The notes under the pieces: generated by a model | What the model was told of the DNA's origin: nothing | The model's input: the letters and a program-made list of their open reading frames with translations, nothing else | The model's database searches: none | Position numbers and translations under genes: made by a program | Part shown: positions 1-10,717 of the stretch, piece after piece | Layout of the letters: each line of letters opens with the position of its first letter | How positions within the stretch are numbered: position 1 is the stretch's first letter | NCBI GenBank assembly: GCA_028583605.1 | Contig: CM053327.1 | Span: forward strand, 20,757,629-20,821,628 | Reading direction: 5' to 3' | Origin: Dastarcus helophoroides | Taxonomy: Eukaryota; Arthropoda; Insecta; Coleoptera; Bothrideridae | Length of the DNA: 64,000 nt

Positions 1-2120
1 GAGCAGATTTTCAGCCAAATCACATCATGATCAGCAGATTCCAGTGCTTCTTCTCGTTGACAGGGCAGGTCGCTTCAGCGCAAAAGCACAAATTCCCCTC
101 TTGTGTCGAAGTTTTGTGTGCAAGTCGTAGTTAGGGCAAAGCAAATAGATTGCATTGATGCATGGGGAGACTTGGGTTTCTGTCAGAGACAGCACAAAAC
201 GTTATTACGCAGTGAAGTTATACAGTTAAAATATTTTTCTGGAATATAATAATACACTACTTTCTGGTTTTGATTCATCTGGAGCTGCTTACTACAAAAA
301 CCGAATTATTATTACACAACAATACAACCGTAAAACTCAAATGTATGAGGATAGTCGTTGCTAGGAAATTATATTATTGAGTCAGGTCTCCTACAAAGAA
401 TTATTTTCTTCCTCTGTAAAAGCGACAAGGTTGCTTATTTAGGTCACTCAATTATGGTATCCACGTACTGGTGCAACTATAAATTATTTACACAAAAAAA
501 GGGCAAAAATGGGGGAGAAGACTGAAATTAATTAATTCGCTTCATTTAAAGATTTCTATTTTCTTATGACATTTGACTTAGGAATTCTGCTGTTGGAAGC
601 TGAGCTTCCAGGATATAAATATATCGATCACATCGGGCTCGGTAACTGACAGCTAGTATTTGATGATATAAAAAAAATATTAATTCACTGTACCGCAAAC
701 ATTTAGTACTGGTGAATATATCACAAGGCAAGCTGGATAATGAATATGTGTATTGTAAACAAAATTAATGGGATTAGGGTTTCAGGTTATTGATGACAGC
801 TCAGGGTTGAAAATGTAGAAAATCTATAGATACGTCAAATTAAGGACTATTTTTTGTTTAATCCACGCGCTAGGTGTAACCCTATTATGCCTTGAGAACC
901 CTACCAGTAAGATGCGGAAATAAAAAATATATGGCGACAAATTGGAATTTTAAATGAGGATGGCTTGTAATTGTCGGGAAAAATTTTATTCGGTAACTAA
1001 TTCCAAAGTTTGGAAATCATTTAGAAAAAAATAGTATCTATAAACAAAAGTCCTCACTGTGCCAAGGAATTTTCGGTCTCATACTGCCTTGTTTGCCTCA
1101 AGAAATGATGTTATGATCATTTATAAATGGAATATCTATTTAATAAATCGTGTTTTGTTCTATTTTAAAATGTGTTTGAATTTAAAACGAAATAAGATTT
1201 TTCGTAAGCAAGTGTTATAGACCAGTGCCTATTTGGAATAACAATTAAGAAGTATATTATTAGGGCATTAATATGGCATTTGTGAGCATGGATGCAGAAT
1301 TGCATAAAAAAGCTCAAATTATTTCTTAATCTAAGGTCATCTGCTTAGAATTCTCTTTTATGTAGCCAGCGCAGTCAGGAGAAACCTATATAATAATAAA
1401 GGGCGGTGGTCTAAAGCTTTAGGTCATTTGTGTTCCGGATGATTGACAAAAGATATTAAATATCTTACGAATATGATACGCTCGCGAAAACTTCATTTTA
1501 AAAATGTCCGATTCTGAAATATTCACTCAATGTCAAAAATGTTATCTCCTACGTAAGGGTGTTTATTTTAGAAAAATAAAACCCTTGTAAATTCAACATC
1601 TTTTCTTTTCCGCTTAAAAACTTCAATATACATCATACACAACATTATACTGTCTAAAACATATTAAATCTAGATTTATACTCAACTCAACAATATTGGT
1701 ATGTAATTCTGCTTTAGGAAGTTCTCGGACATTATTATACTTCACTTCCCTTAATGGATACATTTCGATTTATATCACTTTACTATATCATTACAAAGCT
1801 TTAAGAACTTGGGATTATAAATCACAAGTCGTTTAAAATTTTACATTTATCATCAATGGAACTTCGCAAAGTAAAATGCTTATAAAGGAGAAAGCGTTAA
1901 ATATAGACGAGGTACATTCCTAAATAGCTACTTTTAAAAAAATTATGTAAAAATGTCAATAGTGAGAAAAGCATTTTACGAGAAATTCTGGGATTATTGA
2001 CTTTTTAGAGATATCTTATCAAATTCCAACGTTACCTTTTCAAATTAAACTCACTTCTGAATTTATAATTCGTATGGTTTCATCATATTTTTACCCAGTT
2101 ATTTAATTTGGACCATGAAC
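1..2120. other. AT-rich non-coding stretch, no gene recognised
   Basis: There is no long open frame and no clear repeat. The first 140 bases are richer in GC than the rest. On the minus strand they hold a short open stretch ending near base 25, with a few cysteines and a KKHWNLL-like end. It is cut short by lack of context and I could not identify it. Confidence 0.4.
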
Positions 2121-3190
2121 TTATTGTTTGAAAGAAAAAAAGCGATCAAGTTCAACTCCCCTGCCTTCATGTACTTTGTAGACCTAAACAAGGCATTAGA
2201 TCGGGTAAAACTAAAAGACGTGATCACAGTACTGCAAGAAAAAGACATCCCACCAGGGTTGATCTAAATAATCCACGACAACCATAGTGCAAGCAGGAAG
2301 AGATCAGACCAAGGAAATACGAACGAAGAGGGGAATTCGACAAGAGGGTTCACTTAGCCCAATGATATTTAATTTGATAATGGACAAACTAATTGATAGT
2401 GTTCAAATTATAGAGGGATATAGAATGGGTAAGAAGAATTTAAAGATTTTATGCTATACAGCCGACGCGGTATTAATCGCAGATACCGAAGATAACTTAC
2501 AAAGACTTATACACCGATTCAACGGAACTGGAAAGATCTACAATATGTCAATCTCCGCTGAAAAAAACTAAGTCATTAGTAGTGTCAAAAGATCTAATAA
2601 GATGCAAACGGGTAGTAGATTAACAAATAATAGAACAAATAATGGGTATAACATATCTGAGTGTAGAAATATCAAGCACAAGGAATAATTATAAAAAAAG
2701 TTAGACACCAAGCTTTGAAAGCAGCCCGAATATCTAAATGCTTAAGGGTTGTAACATGGAAGAATAAATATCTCAAAACGAAAAGCAAAGTGAAGATCTA
2801 CACAATGATAGTCAGACCAACAATGATTTATGCAGCAGAGGCACGAACTAATACAAACAGAACAAAAGAACCGCTACCGAAATTTATACCTTAAGAGCTA
2901 TAGTAGGAAAAGCAAGAAGAGATTGTATTAGAAACTCAGCAATGTAACATAATAGACATAATGAAATTTGTAAGAAAAATACGAAGAGATTAGAATGAAC
3001 CCTGTTCAAAGAGCAGATGAATATAGATTAATAAGAATAGCACGTGACGAAAAACCAGTAGGAAAGAGAGATCCAAGAAGGCCAAAAAAAATGGATAGAA
3101 TGGTGGGTATCTACCTCAACAGAAATAGCATGAAATTCTTGAATAAAAATAGGTTTAAACCTAAATAAAAGAAAAAGAAGAAGAAGACTA
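2120..3190 (+). mobile_element. Decayed non-LTR retrotransposon (LINE), 3' part, lineage A
   Basis: This is the C-terminal half of a LINE reverse transcriptase followed by its tail. Upstream of the longest open stretch the FVDLNKALD block holds the first catalytic aspartate of the palm. After 2571 the matching protein continues in broken frames, including an AAEAR-like thumb block and the basic tail typical of insect endonuclease/reverse transcriptases. It ends in a purine-rich AAGAAGAAG run near 3168-3190, as such LINEs often do. The copy is 5' truncated and carries several stops and frameshifts, so it is dead. The fragment at 19995-20130 carries the same C-terminal RPPKRW type of motif. Confidence 0.85.
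2287..2571 (+). pseudogene. Reverse transcriptase palm fragment of LINE A
   Basis: About 94 residues are open and carry the RQEGSLSP block (family usual RQGDSLSP), the NLIMD block and the region of the YADD active site. Here the active site reads CYTADAV instead of the usual CYADDAV, so the paired aspartates are lost. The LQRLIHRFN helix and an SAEKN stretch follow, both typical of the palm-thumb link of insect LINEs. The methionine at the start is only the first one in the open stretch and not a true start, because matching protein lies upstream in another frame. In life the enzyme copies element RNA at a nicked chromosomal target; this copy cannot. Confidence 0.85.
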
Positions 3191-3194
3191 TTGC

Positions 3195-3700
3195 TGTGAC
3201 ATTTTTAATTATGTGGCCGTCACTGTATCTAAGTATCAACTTAGATGTACTAATTATTATTTGAATACTATGAACAATTTATTGACATATTGGACATTGA
3301 TGGCAAAAGTAAGTTGTAGATTGCACCTGTCATAGTTCTCCTCCTTTTCCGATACAGGGTATTGCTAAAGTAATTTCCGTTACTTTAGCCTGCCATTTAT
3401 TTAGGTCAGGGTTTTATGTTTTTTTCTGTAGTGAACTAAGTAAGATGGGTTATCGAAAGTAAAGTTCAAACAAACCAGTCCTGGACAGCAAAAGTGAGAA
3501 TTAGGGAACTAGGAATGGGACATTAACCTATGTGGGATGTACAAATGCACAGAGCAAACCGTTTACATGCACCTCCAAATATAAACAGTCTACGGCAAAT
3601 ACGTTAAAATTTTTAGGGATGCGTCGGATCCGAAGCATCCATGGACCACCAGTCATTGATGTTTATATTTCCTTGGAGCTAAATATCGAAACCCTTGCAT
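3195..3700. other. Non-coding stretch, nothing recognised
   Basis: AT-rich sequence between the LINE A tail and the small membrane ORF. On the minus strand an AATAAA lies near 3707-3712, about 105 bases beyond the stop of the ORF at 3818. Confidence 0.4.
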
Positions 3701-3817
3701 TCTGATTTATTTGCACTTTTGATTTTTTCCTTAAAAAAAACAAAAAATATTTTTGAGTACTCAAATGCTGAACCACCTGTGGGATCAAAAATATTTTGGA
3801 TGATACGCTTTTGTGTA

Positions 3818-4048
3818 TCATTCATTTAGTGCCTTCTTTTCTTTTAATTTACAAGCTTCCGACTTATGACACACCAGTAACATTTTACTACAAATTATTA
3901 CTAATACTAAACTGAAAAGAATGGGCAATAATAAAAGAAATGTAGCTATTGCACAAATAGCTACATGCACAAATGCATTAGTTTCCTGTTGCCCGCTGTG
4001 TGTGTGCGTATTCCAAGAATTAGTTACTTCTCCGCAAAGTGCAGACAT
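3818..4048 (-). CDS. Possible small single-pass membrane protein, unrecognised
   Basis: A 76-codon open frame begins with an ATG in an AAAATATG context. The predicted protein has a polar N-terminal part of about 27 residues, one long hydrophobic segment of about 30 residues (from AFVHVAICAIAT to about VIICSKML), and a short charged tail rich in lysine and glutamate. Ten bases upstream of the ATG, at 4059-4060, is an AG preceded by a CCCCTTTCC pyrimidine run, so this could be a 3' terminal exon. An AATAAA follows the stop by about 105 bases. Against it: the segment is no richer in GC than its surroundings, T-rich DNA easily produces hydrophobic frames, and I recognise no family. It is on the same strand as the exon at 8829-9011. 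Joining the two directly in the exon's phase would give a stop at once, so I do not link them. Confidence 0.25.
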   Translation of the reverse strand: MSALCGEVTNSWNTHTHSGQQETNAFVHVAICAIATFLLLLPILFSLVLVIICSKMLLVCHKSEACKLKEKKALNE

Positions 4049-4058
4049 ATTTTCTTAA

Positions 4059-6017
4059 CTGGAAAGGGGACTTCGAGGGGTGGTATTCTAATAAAGGTAT
4101 TTAGCTGAAACCACCAGCTATTCATCATTTTAATGGCATACCCCTATATTAATGTTTCAAAGGAGTTGGAATATTGATTAGATGACTAGGTGTTGTGATA
4201 AGTGTATTGAAATTAAATTCAATTATTTAGAAAAACAGACACATGGATAAAGGCGAAATAATACGCCACTTATCCACATGAATTTTATTACATTGGTTAT
4301 GAATTATGAGTATACTGACGCTTTAGTGGGAGGTTTTATTATTAGCATAAATTCGACTTAATATATGATTTACATTTTTCCACGAATTGTAGTCTGTAAA
4401 GAATTCAGCGTTTGCATATCGGCGGCAGTTTTATAAGCTTAAATCTTGTCTATTATAAAGTTGGTAGATTTAATTTGCGGGCACGGACTTCAGAACTGCT
4501 GCCTATTCAAGTTTTAGCACAGATTTTCACGCGATGCCTGTCCTACCTTAATTTTGATTTATTTGATTTTTAATCAATACTTCACTGCATCGCACGCCAT
4601 GGCATAAAATTAGCCCCAGTCCTGCAGGCAGCAAAAATAACCATGTGTTAAAGTTATAAAGTATTTTGGAAAGCAGATATGAGGCAATAACAAATTAAAA
4701 TATTTATTAATATTATTCCTTTAAGCTAACAAAATTTTTACCAAACTATAACAGATTAATTGTACTATTATTATTGAATCATCAAAATTAAATTCTTTAT
4801 TTCCACCTTATTAGTTTTGTTTCTTTAAATGCATATTCTGAGCGGTAATTAACCTTCCTCAGCAAAACATTAAATACATATTTTTTTCGGGAATGGTTAT
4901 CTGCAGGAGATTTTCTCAAGAGTCAAAATTTATTCGGAATAAAGTGACATTTTATGGATGCTGCCCGCTGTGACCATATTAAAGTTCTGATCAGTAAAAT
5001 CATTGGCGTAGCTAGAATTTTTTCCTAATGGGGGGGGGGCAATTTAGGGTTGTTATTTTTAATTCATATTTTTTGTACTTGAACTATCGAAATATAGAAA
5101 AAAATTTCTTCAATTCATATAATTTGTACTTCATCTACAGAAATAGTGTTTGGCAATCATTGAAAATTTGAAAAATGGTATTTATTTCCGCTTTACGCAG
5201 TGGCGTAACATTTATTTTTTAGAAAAGGATTATGGAAATATGTTTGCAAGCCACTCGTTCTTTGTATTGGCAAGAAATCGCAGCAAATGATGCAGGTCAC
5301 CGTTAAAACTCCTCATATCAAATTAGAAAAAAAATTCCTTATCGTATCGCAAGATATGCCCGAAACTCCTATGTATCTCGAAAATTAGGCATTTATGAAC
5401 AACATTGTATATAAATTTTCCCAATGAATGTTCGTTGTAGAATCTATTAATAAAGTTTCGCCCTATCTCTACTGGACACCCTATATATTTTTGCATATTT
5501 AAATTTGCTACAAAATGCTGGTTCAACTGATATCGAACAATATGGATTGACAGTTAATAAGGTAGAGTCAAAACTGTTCAAGTATGCGAATCCTCCATAA
5601 AACGAATATTTTCCAAGATATTTTAAACTCCGGGACCATAGAAATTCAAAAACAACCATATTAAGGGCCAATCTAGACAACATATAAGTGGATATTATTA
5701 TTGTGCTTTATCTTGATAAAGCCAGAGTGTTAAGTTCAGCTTACTTTCTTTTTGGAAATGTACACTATAGAATTTATTTACTAGCGTTAGTGGAGGGCCT
5801 AGGGATTTTGACATTGGAATATAGTTGCAGTAAATAAAATTAAACAAAAATATATGCAATGTTTAGCTAATAATATATGTAAAAGAGCTTATCTATTAAA
5901 ATATTCTGGTCTTTAAAAATACTAATAATAATAATAAACTAGTTGTTTCAAAATAAGGTGCTAATTCTTATGGAGCATAATCCAGGAGGGATTTTAAGAA
6001 AAAGAGCTTATATCAAC
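4059..6017. other. AT-rich stretch with ends of unclassified mobile elements
   Basis: No gene is seen. Near 5011 a TTGGCGTAGC start is followed by a run of ten G (5030-5039). Near 5202 a CAGTGGCGTAAC start lies in the same orientation. CAGTGGCGTA-type ends are common at the termini of insect DNA transposons, so these may be element ends, but no partner ends or target duplications were found. The short open frames at 5323-5683 look like chance. Confidence 0.35.
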
Positions 6018-6021
6018 ATAT

Positions 6022-6381
6022 TGTAACGCTATGTAAATAGATGGAATAGAATTTAGAATAGTATTGTATAATTTAGTAAATAAAAAAAGTTTCTAGAAGG
6101 ATCTGATAAGGGGAAAGCGACCGCGATAACGAAACAAATGGCAGATAAGCGTTCCAGAAATTTCGGCAAACGATAAGCCTTATCTGCCGAAAAGTTCTAG
6201 AAGCCGGGGACCAAAACTATAAAAGGCGGTTAGCTTTCCCTCGAGTCAGTGTAATTAGTGAGTTATTAGAAGTCAATAATAAGTAAGTTAATTGTTCAAT
6301 TGTGGTGATCCAAGTTGAGTTCAGTAATAAAGTGGGTATAATCCATCACGTGTAATCAATCGAACCGATAAGCCCGTAACA
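6022..6381 (+). mobile_element. Solo LTR of a Ty3/gypsy-like retrotransposon, 4-bp target duplication
   Basis: The 360-bp unit starts TGTAACG and ends CCCGTAACA, with the TG...CA ends of LTRs. It is flanked on both sides by ATAT (6018-6021 and 6382-6385), a 4-bp duplication as gypsy integrases make. It holds a TATA box, an arthropod initiator and a polyadenylation signal in the expected order, and an inverted repeat GGCAGATAAG/CTTATCTGCC (6140-6149 and 6179-6188). No gag-pol sequence or second LTR is visible nearby, so it is best read as a solo LTR left by recombination. The end ATCGAACCGATAA...CGTAACA is shared with the LTR-like unit ending at 14313, which supports one family. Copia or BEL are less likely because of the TGTAAC start and the 4-bp duplication. 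Confidence 0.8.
6218..6331 (+). promoter_or_regulatory. LTR core promoter and polyadenylation signal
   Basis: TATAAAA lies at 6218-6224 and an initiator TCAGT at 6246-6250. The initiator A is 30 bases from the first T of the TATA box, which is the canonical spacing. AATAAA at 6326-6331 is 78 bases past that A, so the R region would be short. The order U3-R-U5 therefore runs on the plus strand. Confidence 0.65.
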
Positions 6382-6747
6382 ATATGTCCAGAACCGCTTT
6401 ATTTTTAAGAGACACTGTCTTAAAAATTAAGAAAAAAATTAGTTTTTCCTTCAATATTATTAGTTTAGTTAAAATATTTTTTTCAATTTTGGTAGATACT
6501 AATTAGGCATAAACAAGCTTTTTTGCAGAAGAAATATTTGCTTTTCTTCCATCAGTCACGTCCATGCTAATATGTCCTTGAGTATTCTTAAAGGAAAAAA
6601 TGGTAGGTCACTGCTTTTTTACAAATTAGGTACCAATTTCATAAAGATCCTTCATTTGTTGGTAAAAATGCTTCCTTGAATTTTTTCGTCTGAACAACGG
6701 TTTTTAATTAATATCCTTTATAAAAATTCCCTCTTAACTTTTTTTAC

Positions 6748-6910
6748 CCTACCATATTATTACAGGATATACTTCTTCCGGGATTGGACCGTGTCTAAGA
6801 ACTACTAAAAGGAACACTTTTAGTAGTTCTTTGACTCGGTCCAATCCCGAAAGAAGTATATCCTGTACTGACCTGGCCGTGGAAGCCTTCGTTATCCTAC
6901 CATATTATTA
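6748..6910. repeat. Snap-back insertion: 50-bp arms, flanked by 15-bp direct repeats
   Basis: The arms 6762-6811 and 6817-6866 are near-perfect reverse complements separated by 5 bases, so the strand can fold into a hairpin of about 50 bp. The direct repeat CCTACCATATTATTA occurs at 6748-6762 and again at 6896-6910, which brackets the hairpin plus about 30 unpaired bases. The simplest reading is an insertion of about 133 bp with a 15-bp target duplication. That length is more like a LINE-type or retroposed insertion than a cut-and-paste transposon. One arm recurs alone at 63065-63113. Confidence 0.75.
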
Positions 6911-8233
6911 TATATGAAAAATAGTATTTTTGAATTGTTTAAAGAGTTAAGAATGGAAGGTTTAACATAGAATTGACAAAAATCACTCTTGTGATAAACA
7001 TTCTTAATTTAAACAGTATTCTGAACTGTCCACATTGATTAGTGTATAATAATTTTTATTTAAGAAATTAGAATGTATTTAGTTAGAGAACTTGTGATGT
7101 GATTGTTATGCAGTATGTTATTATCAATGTTTGGTTTTGAGATTGGTTTTATGTAAGAACAATTTATTCGCAAAAAAAGGGAGCTAAAAACTGTTATTTA
7201 TTTCTCTGTAATAATAAAGAGTTTTGCGGCAAATCTATGAAAGACACGTATGGAGAGCTAGATACAGCAGTATTCTACATTTAGGAACAATATAATATTT
7301 ATATAAGGAAGTCTTTGCACTCATTTCTTGCTGGTTGTTATTTAGCGTAAAATAACGATTGCTCTCAATGGGAACAAGATTTGCAAAATTCAGGGAAGTA
7401 GTGTTAACTGTAACAACACGGCAAAAACAAGGCGACTTTAGGCGATCCAAACTCCTATCATGTTTTATGACGTAACAAACTTGAACTTCAAAGAACCATA
7501 AGTCAGCCATTTTTAAAGATTTAAAAAAACATTTTTTTTCGTCATTTCATAATTTTTAGGACTATAATTGAACCTATTTTTAAAAGAATGAAAACTTTCT
7601 AATTATTGTTTCCCATAAAAATTATATGCTTTCCAATTTTTTGTTTTACTTTCTCTGAAGTTTGCATTACAGACGAAATACATATCACAGTTAAGTAATG
7701 CATGTATTTTTAAAGTTAAGTTTGAAGGCTGACGTGCCTTTAGTAGTTCACTTGTACTGTATATTTCCCAACGTATCGGGTTATGTTCTAACTGGTTTGC
7801 TTCGTTGATATTTACGGCAACGCTAAGGTAAAATACATGCTAAAAACGTTTGCAGACGTTTTATTTTCGTGATGCTGCATTTATTCGAGAAATATGAAGC
7901 ATTCTACTTGGGTAATTTTTTTTATTGCCCTTATTTATAAGCTCTAATTTCCATCAAGTAACATTTTCTGCATCCCAAAGTATTTCGGCTAGAGAACACG
8001 CTCTTTTTAATTGTATTACGAAGTATTCAAACTCAAAGAGGCTTTTTAAATTCAACTAAATGAGAAATTTTCTTTTAAATACACTTATTCATTTGTATGT
8101 AAAATATTCACAAAGCAGAAATTAATAATTTGGGCACAAAGTGAAATTCTGCAAATTGAAGATACTTTGATGTTGATAATTTTATTATTTGGTGGAAGTG
8201 ATTTCCATCTTATTGCTGAAAGTTCAAACTTAC
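6911..8233. other. AT-rich non-coding stretch
   Basis: No reliable gene. The 91-codon minus-strand frame at 7235-7510 has mixed composition and no domain I recognise. Its DNA has the feel of a dispersed repeat, but no second copy lies in this window. Confidence 0.35.
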
Positions 8234-8298
8234 CCTCAACTTCTGCCTCGTGATTCTAAGTTTGCCAGCAAATAGTTAGCCAGATTTTCAATATCGAA
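8234..8298 (-). other. Weak exon-like block of 65 nt
   Basis: Between an AG at 8299-8300 and a GGTAAGTTT donor (from 8233 downward) one frame reads DIENLANYLLANLESRGRS, which is protein-like, and then hits TGA two bases before the donor. The upstream side lacks a pyrimidine tract. All three frames contain a stop, so it could only be a stop-containing exon or chance. It lies 530 bases downstream of the strong exon on the same strand. The frame that this exon would impose is not the protein-like one. Confidence 0.15.
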
Positions 8299-8828
8299 CT
8301 ACATGATATATTATTTAGTTATAATTTCATTAAACTGAAATTTATGCCTAAGATATCTTTTTACCTACAACTGAAGAAGTTATTCTACTTCAATCATATC
8401 TCATCAAACTTTCTAATTCACGCTTTTAGGAGTCTATATTTAAGTTTGCAAAACAGTTGTGAATAAAAAATTGATATGGGTTATAATTTTCAAACTCCTA
8501 CTACTAATAAAATATATTTTCATAGGTGAAATAAATTCTTAAATAAACGATTGCTTATTTGAGAAATATTTTATCCATCAACAATGATATTTCTATTAAA
8601 ATATATGTATAACTTCCAATTCAGGCAAGCTCTAATGAGATCGAACTGTAATATTTACTGTATAGAATTTTGGAGTTTATGTAATTTCTTCTATTTTCTG
8701 TAATTGGTAAAATGCCATTATGCTTTTATACTAAATGTCGGTAATATGTAATGTTACTATGTTAGTAATGCTAAGAAATATAACATAGCTAGGTAATGGT
8801 TGTGATCATAAATTTAGTAGTGACTTAC

Positions 8829-9011
8829 ATAATATCTCCCAGTTTGAGTCGAGTTTGTATAAGGGCACATGATTTGTGGTCCATTGTGGTAACAGCTCGC
8901 CGTCGCCTGGCATAGCGCATAGGAGGGTTGAAATCTTCGCTGGCTCGTCCCATTGCAATTGATGCACGTCTCCTATTTGACATATGACGTCCAGCAACAC
9001 CACCCAGCATT
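8829..9011 (-). CDS. Internal host-gene exon, 183 nt, phase 2 to phase 2, protein not identified
   Basis: On the minus strand an acceptor ending TATTTGCTTGCAG precedes 9011, and a perfect donor GTAAGTCAC follows 8829. The 183 nt start with the last base of a split codon and end with two bases of the next, so the exon is symmetric and could be skipped without shifting frame. It encodes 60 full codons. The protein begins MLGGVAGRHMSN, then has a basic stretch RRRASIAMGRASEDF, a second basic run RYARRRRAV near residues 33-40, and ends IQTRLKLGDI. RRRAS fits the consensus for a basophilic kinase such as PKA. Composition suggests a cytosolic linker of a larger protein. GC is about 50 percent against roughly 30 percent around it, which argues for selection. 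I do not recognise the family. A second open frame through the same DNA (112 codons, 8806-9144) is the shadow. Confidence 0.75.
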
Positions 9012-9997
9012 CTGCAAGCAAATACCATAATAAATTCTGGATACATGATGAAAAACTAGTAAGTACCATCAGACGAGTGATTAAACAAGCAATCAAAACT
9101 TGTGTAAATTGTTGAATTTTTGAAAGAATTAGGAAAAAGCACAATTTTAGAAAGGCCTTCTTCCGTCTTTACCATTATAATATATCGCTTGCAACTGATT
9201 ATTGGTAAATTTGATATATTTTTCAATTATGCAAATAAAATATTCCAACTTGCTGCTAAACATACTAATTATTCATTATTACCTATTTATTATTTATGAA
9301 ACGACAATTTTTGTCATAAGAAGTCAGTACAGCCAACAGTACAACCAGATTTTTATTTTTAAATGGAAAGCCTTAGGATATATTTGATTAATCAGGAGCA
9401 GGAGTTGATCTGATGTAATTTGTGTCAATGTATTTTCTTGATTCTTCATCTACATTCTTCAGGTAATAGAATGAGAAATTTGTCGTCGATAAGTGAACAC
9501 CAAAACAAAATTAATTATTATATCCATTTTTTGTTTCTTTCTTGTTTTTCGATGCACTATACAAAGCCAAAGCAAACGGTTTTCCTTCAAGCTTCACCCA
9601 CTTCAAAATTTTAAGGGTGCCCTGCATTTTTTAGCGAAATATGGAAAGTGCATTTCCCTAAACATCTCTGTATAAAAATTAATAGTCCGTTTTAAACGGC
9701 TCCTTTGGTGAAGGGTGTCGGTGCGGAAAGTTTGGATGTTTTTATTTCTGGTCTATGTAAATCTGCAGATTTGAGATCTTTAAATATCGTTAGCACACAG
9801 AAGGGTCTAAGCCTTCACTGTTGTACTAGTTCCTGGACATTAGTTCCTTTTTTTATCGTCACTTTAAGAAGGTTATCGAGATCCAATGAACATCTCACTC
9901 AGAAGATTCTCGATTTTATTATACACATTATGGATTTTGTTGCATTTCACAAACCAATTTAATTTGTAATTAACATAACTAACCTACTTAAGCTGTA
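9012..9997. other. Presumed intron or flank upstream of the exon
   Basis: No gene is seen. Plus-strand frames at 9202-9962 are short, overlap each other and lack domains. The frame at 9705-9962 ends in AT-rich sequence and is most likely chance. Confidence 0.35.
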
Positions 9998-10717
9998 CCG
10001 GGTCGCCAACTAAGAAAGGACGCCGGCTATATCTCAGCAATGAATCACTTAACACCTTTAAGAAAAAAATATTTCGAAAAATATTTTCGAAATTCTAAAA
10101 TGACCACTAGGTGGCGTAATACGTAAAGCTAAATAGAAAAGTAGGATTTTCTCAAAATGTTTTTGTATTAAGGTATATCAAAAATACATGCATTGTAATC
10201 CTAGAGTAATTTCGATAAGATATCATTCTATTTAATTTTTTTTAGAAAAACGGCAAAATTTGCTACCATTTTATGTAACGAGCTGTAGCAGCGACAATAA
10301 TTTTGAAATAAAAACATATGAAAGTGCCGTCGATAAACTAAGTAACACTCTTTCAATAGAAACTAAATTTGTTAAATTTCATTAAAGCTAACTGAAGTAA
10401 ATGACATTAAAAAAAATTTTTTTTCGACGTCTCCCAACCACTTTATTTTTAGAAATAGAACAAATAGTGTAAAACAAAAACAAGTCGAAATTACTCTAGG
10501 ATTGCAATGCATGTATTTTCAATATACCTTAATTAAGCAAAATTTCGAGAAAATCCTTATTTTCTATTCAGTTCTACGTATTACGCCACCTAGTGGTCAT
10601 TTTAGAACTTCAAAAATATTTTCCAGCGATTTTTCAGGGCCACTTTTCTTATCGATTTTTTTCCCCAATGCTGTTAAATGATGATGTAGCCGGTGTCCTT
10701 TCTTAGTTGGCCACCTG
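9998..10717. mobile_element. Fold-back MITE, Tc1/mariner-like ends
   Basis: The two ends are long inverted repeats of about 250-270 bp. The left end reads CCGGGTCGCCAACTAAGAAA and the right end, reverse-complemented, reads CAGGTGGCCAACTAAGAAA. Both arms continue with shared blocks such as ATGACCACTAGGTGGCGTAA and AATCCTAGAGTAATTTCGA. A TA precedes the left end (9996-9997) and a TG follows the right end (10718-10719), consistent with a decayed TA duplication. There is no coding sequence between the arms. GGTGGCC-type starts with TA targets suggest a Tc1/mariner parent, which is inference. A related-looking GTGGTGGCCACATAATTAAGG sequence occurs at about 27161-27181. Confidence 0.75.

Noticed and set aside
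1..140. GC-richer edge with a short cysteine-containing minus-strand frame
   Set aside because: No splice sites or family match, and the context is cut by the window edge.
7235..7510. 91-codon minus-strand frame
   Set aside because: No domain, no exon signals, and composition like a dispersed repeat; no second copy here to prove it.
8806..9144. 112-codon minus-strand frame across the exon
   Set aside because: Runs through the splice sites in a different frame from the protein-like one; a shadow of the real exon.
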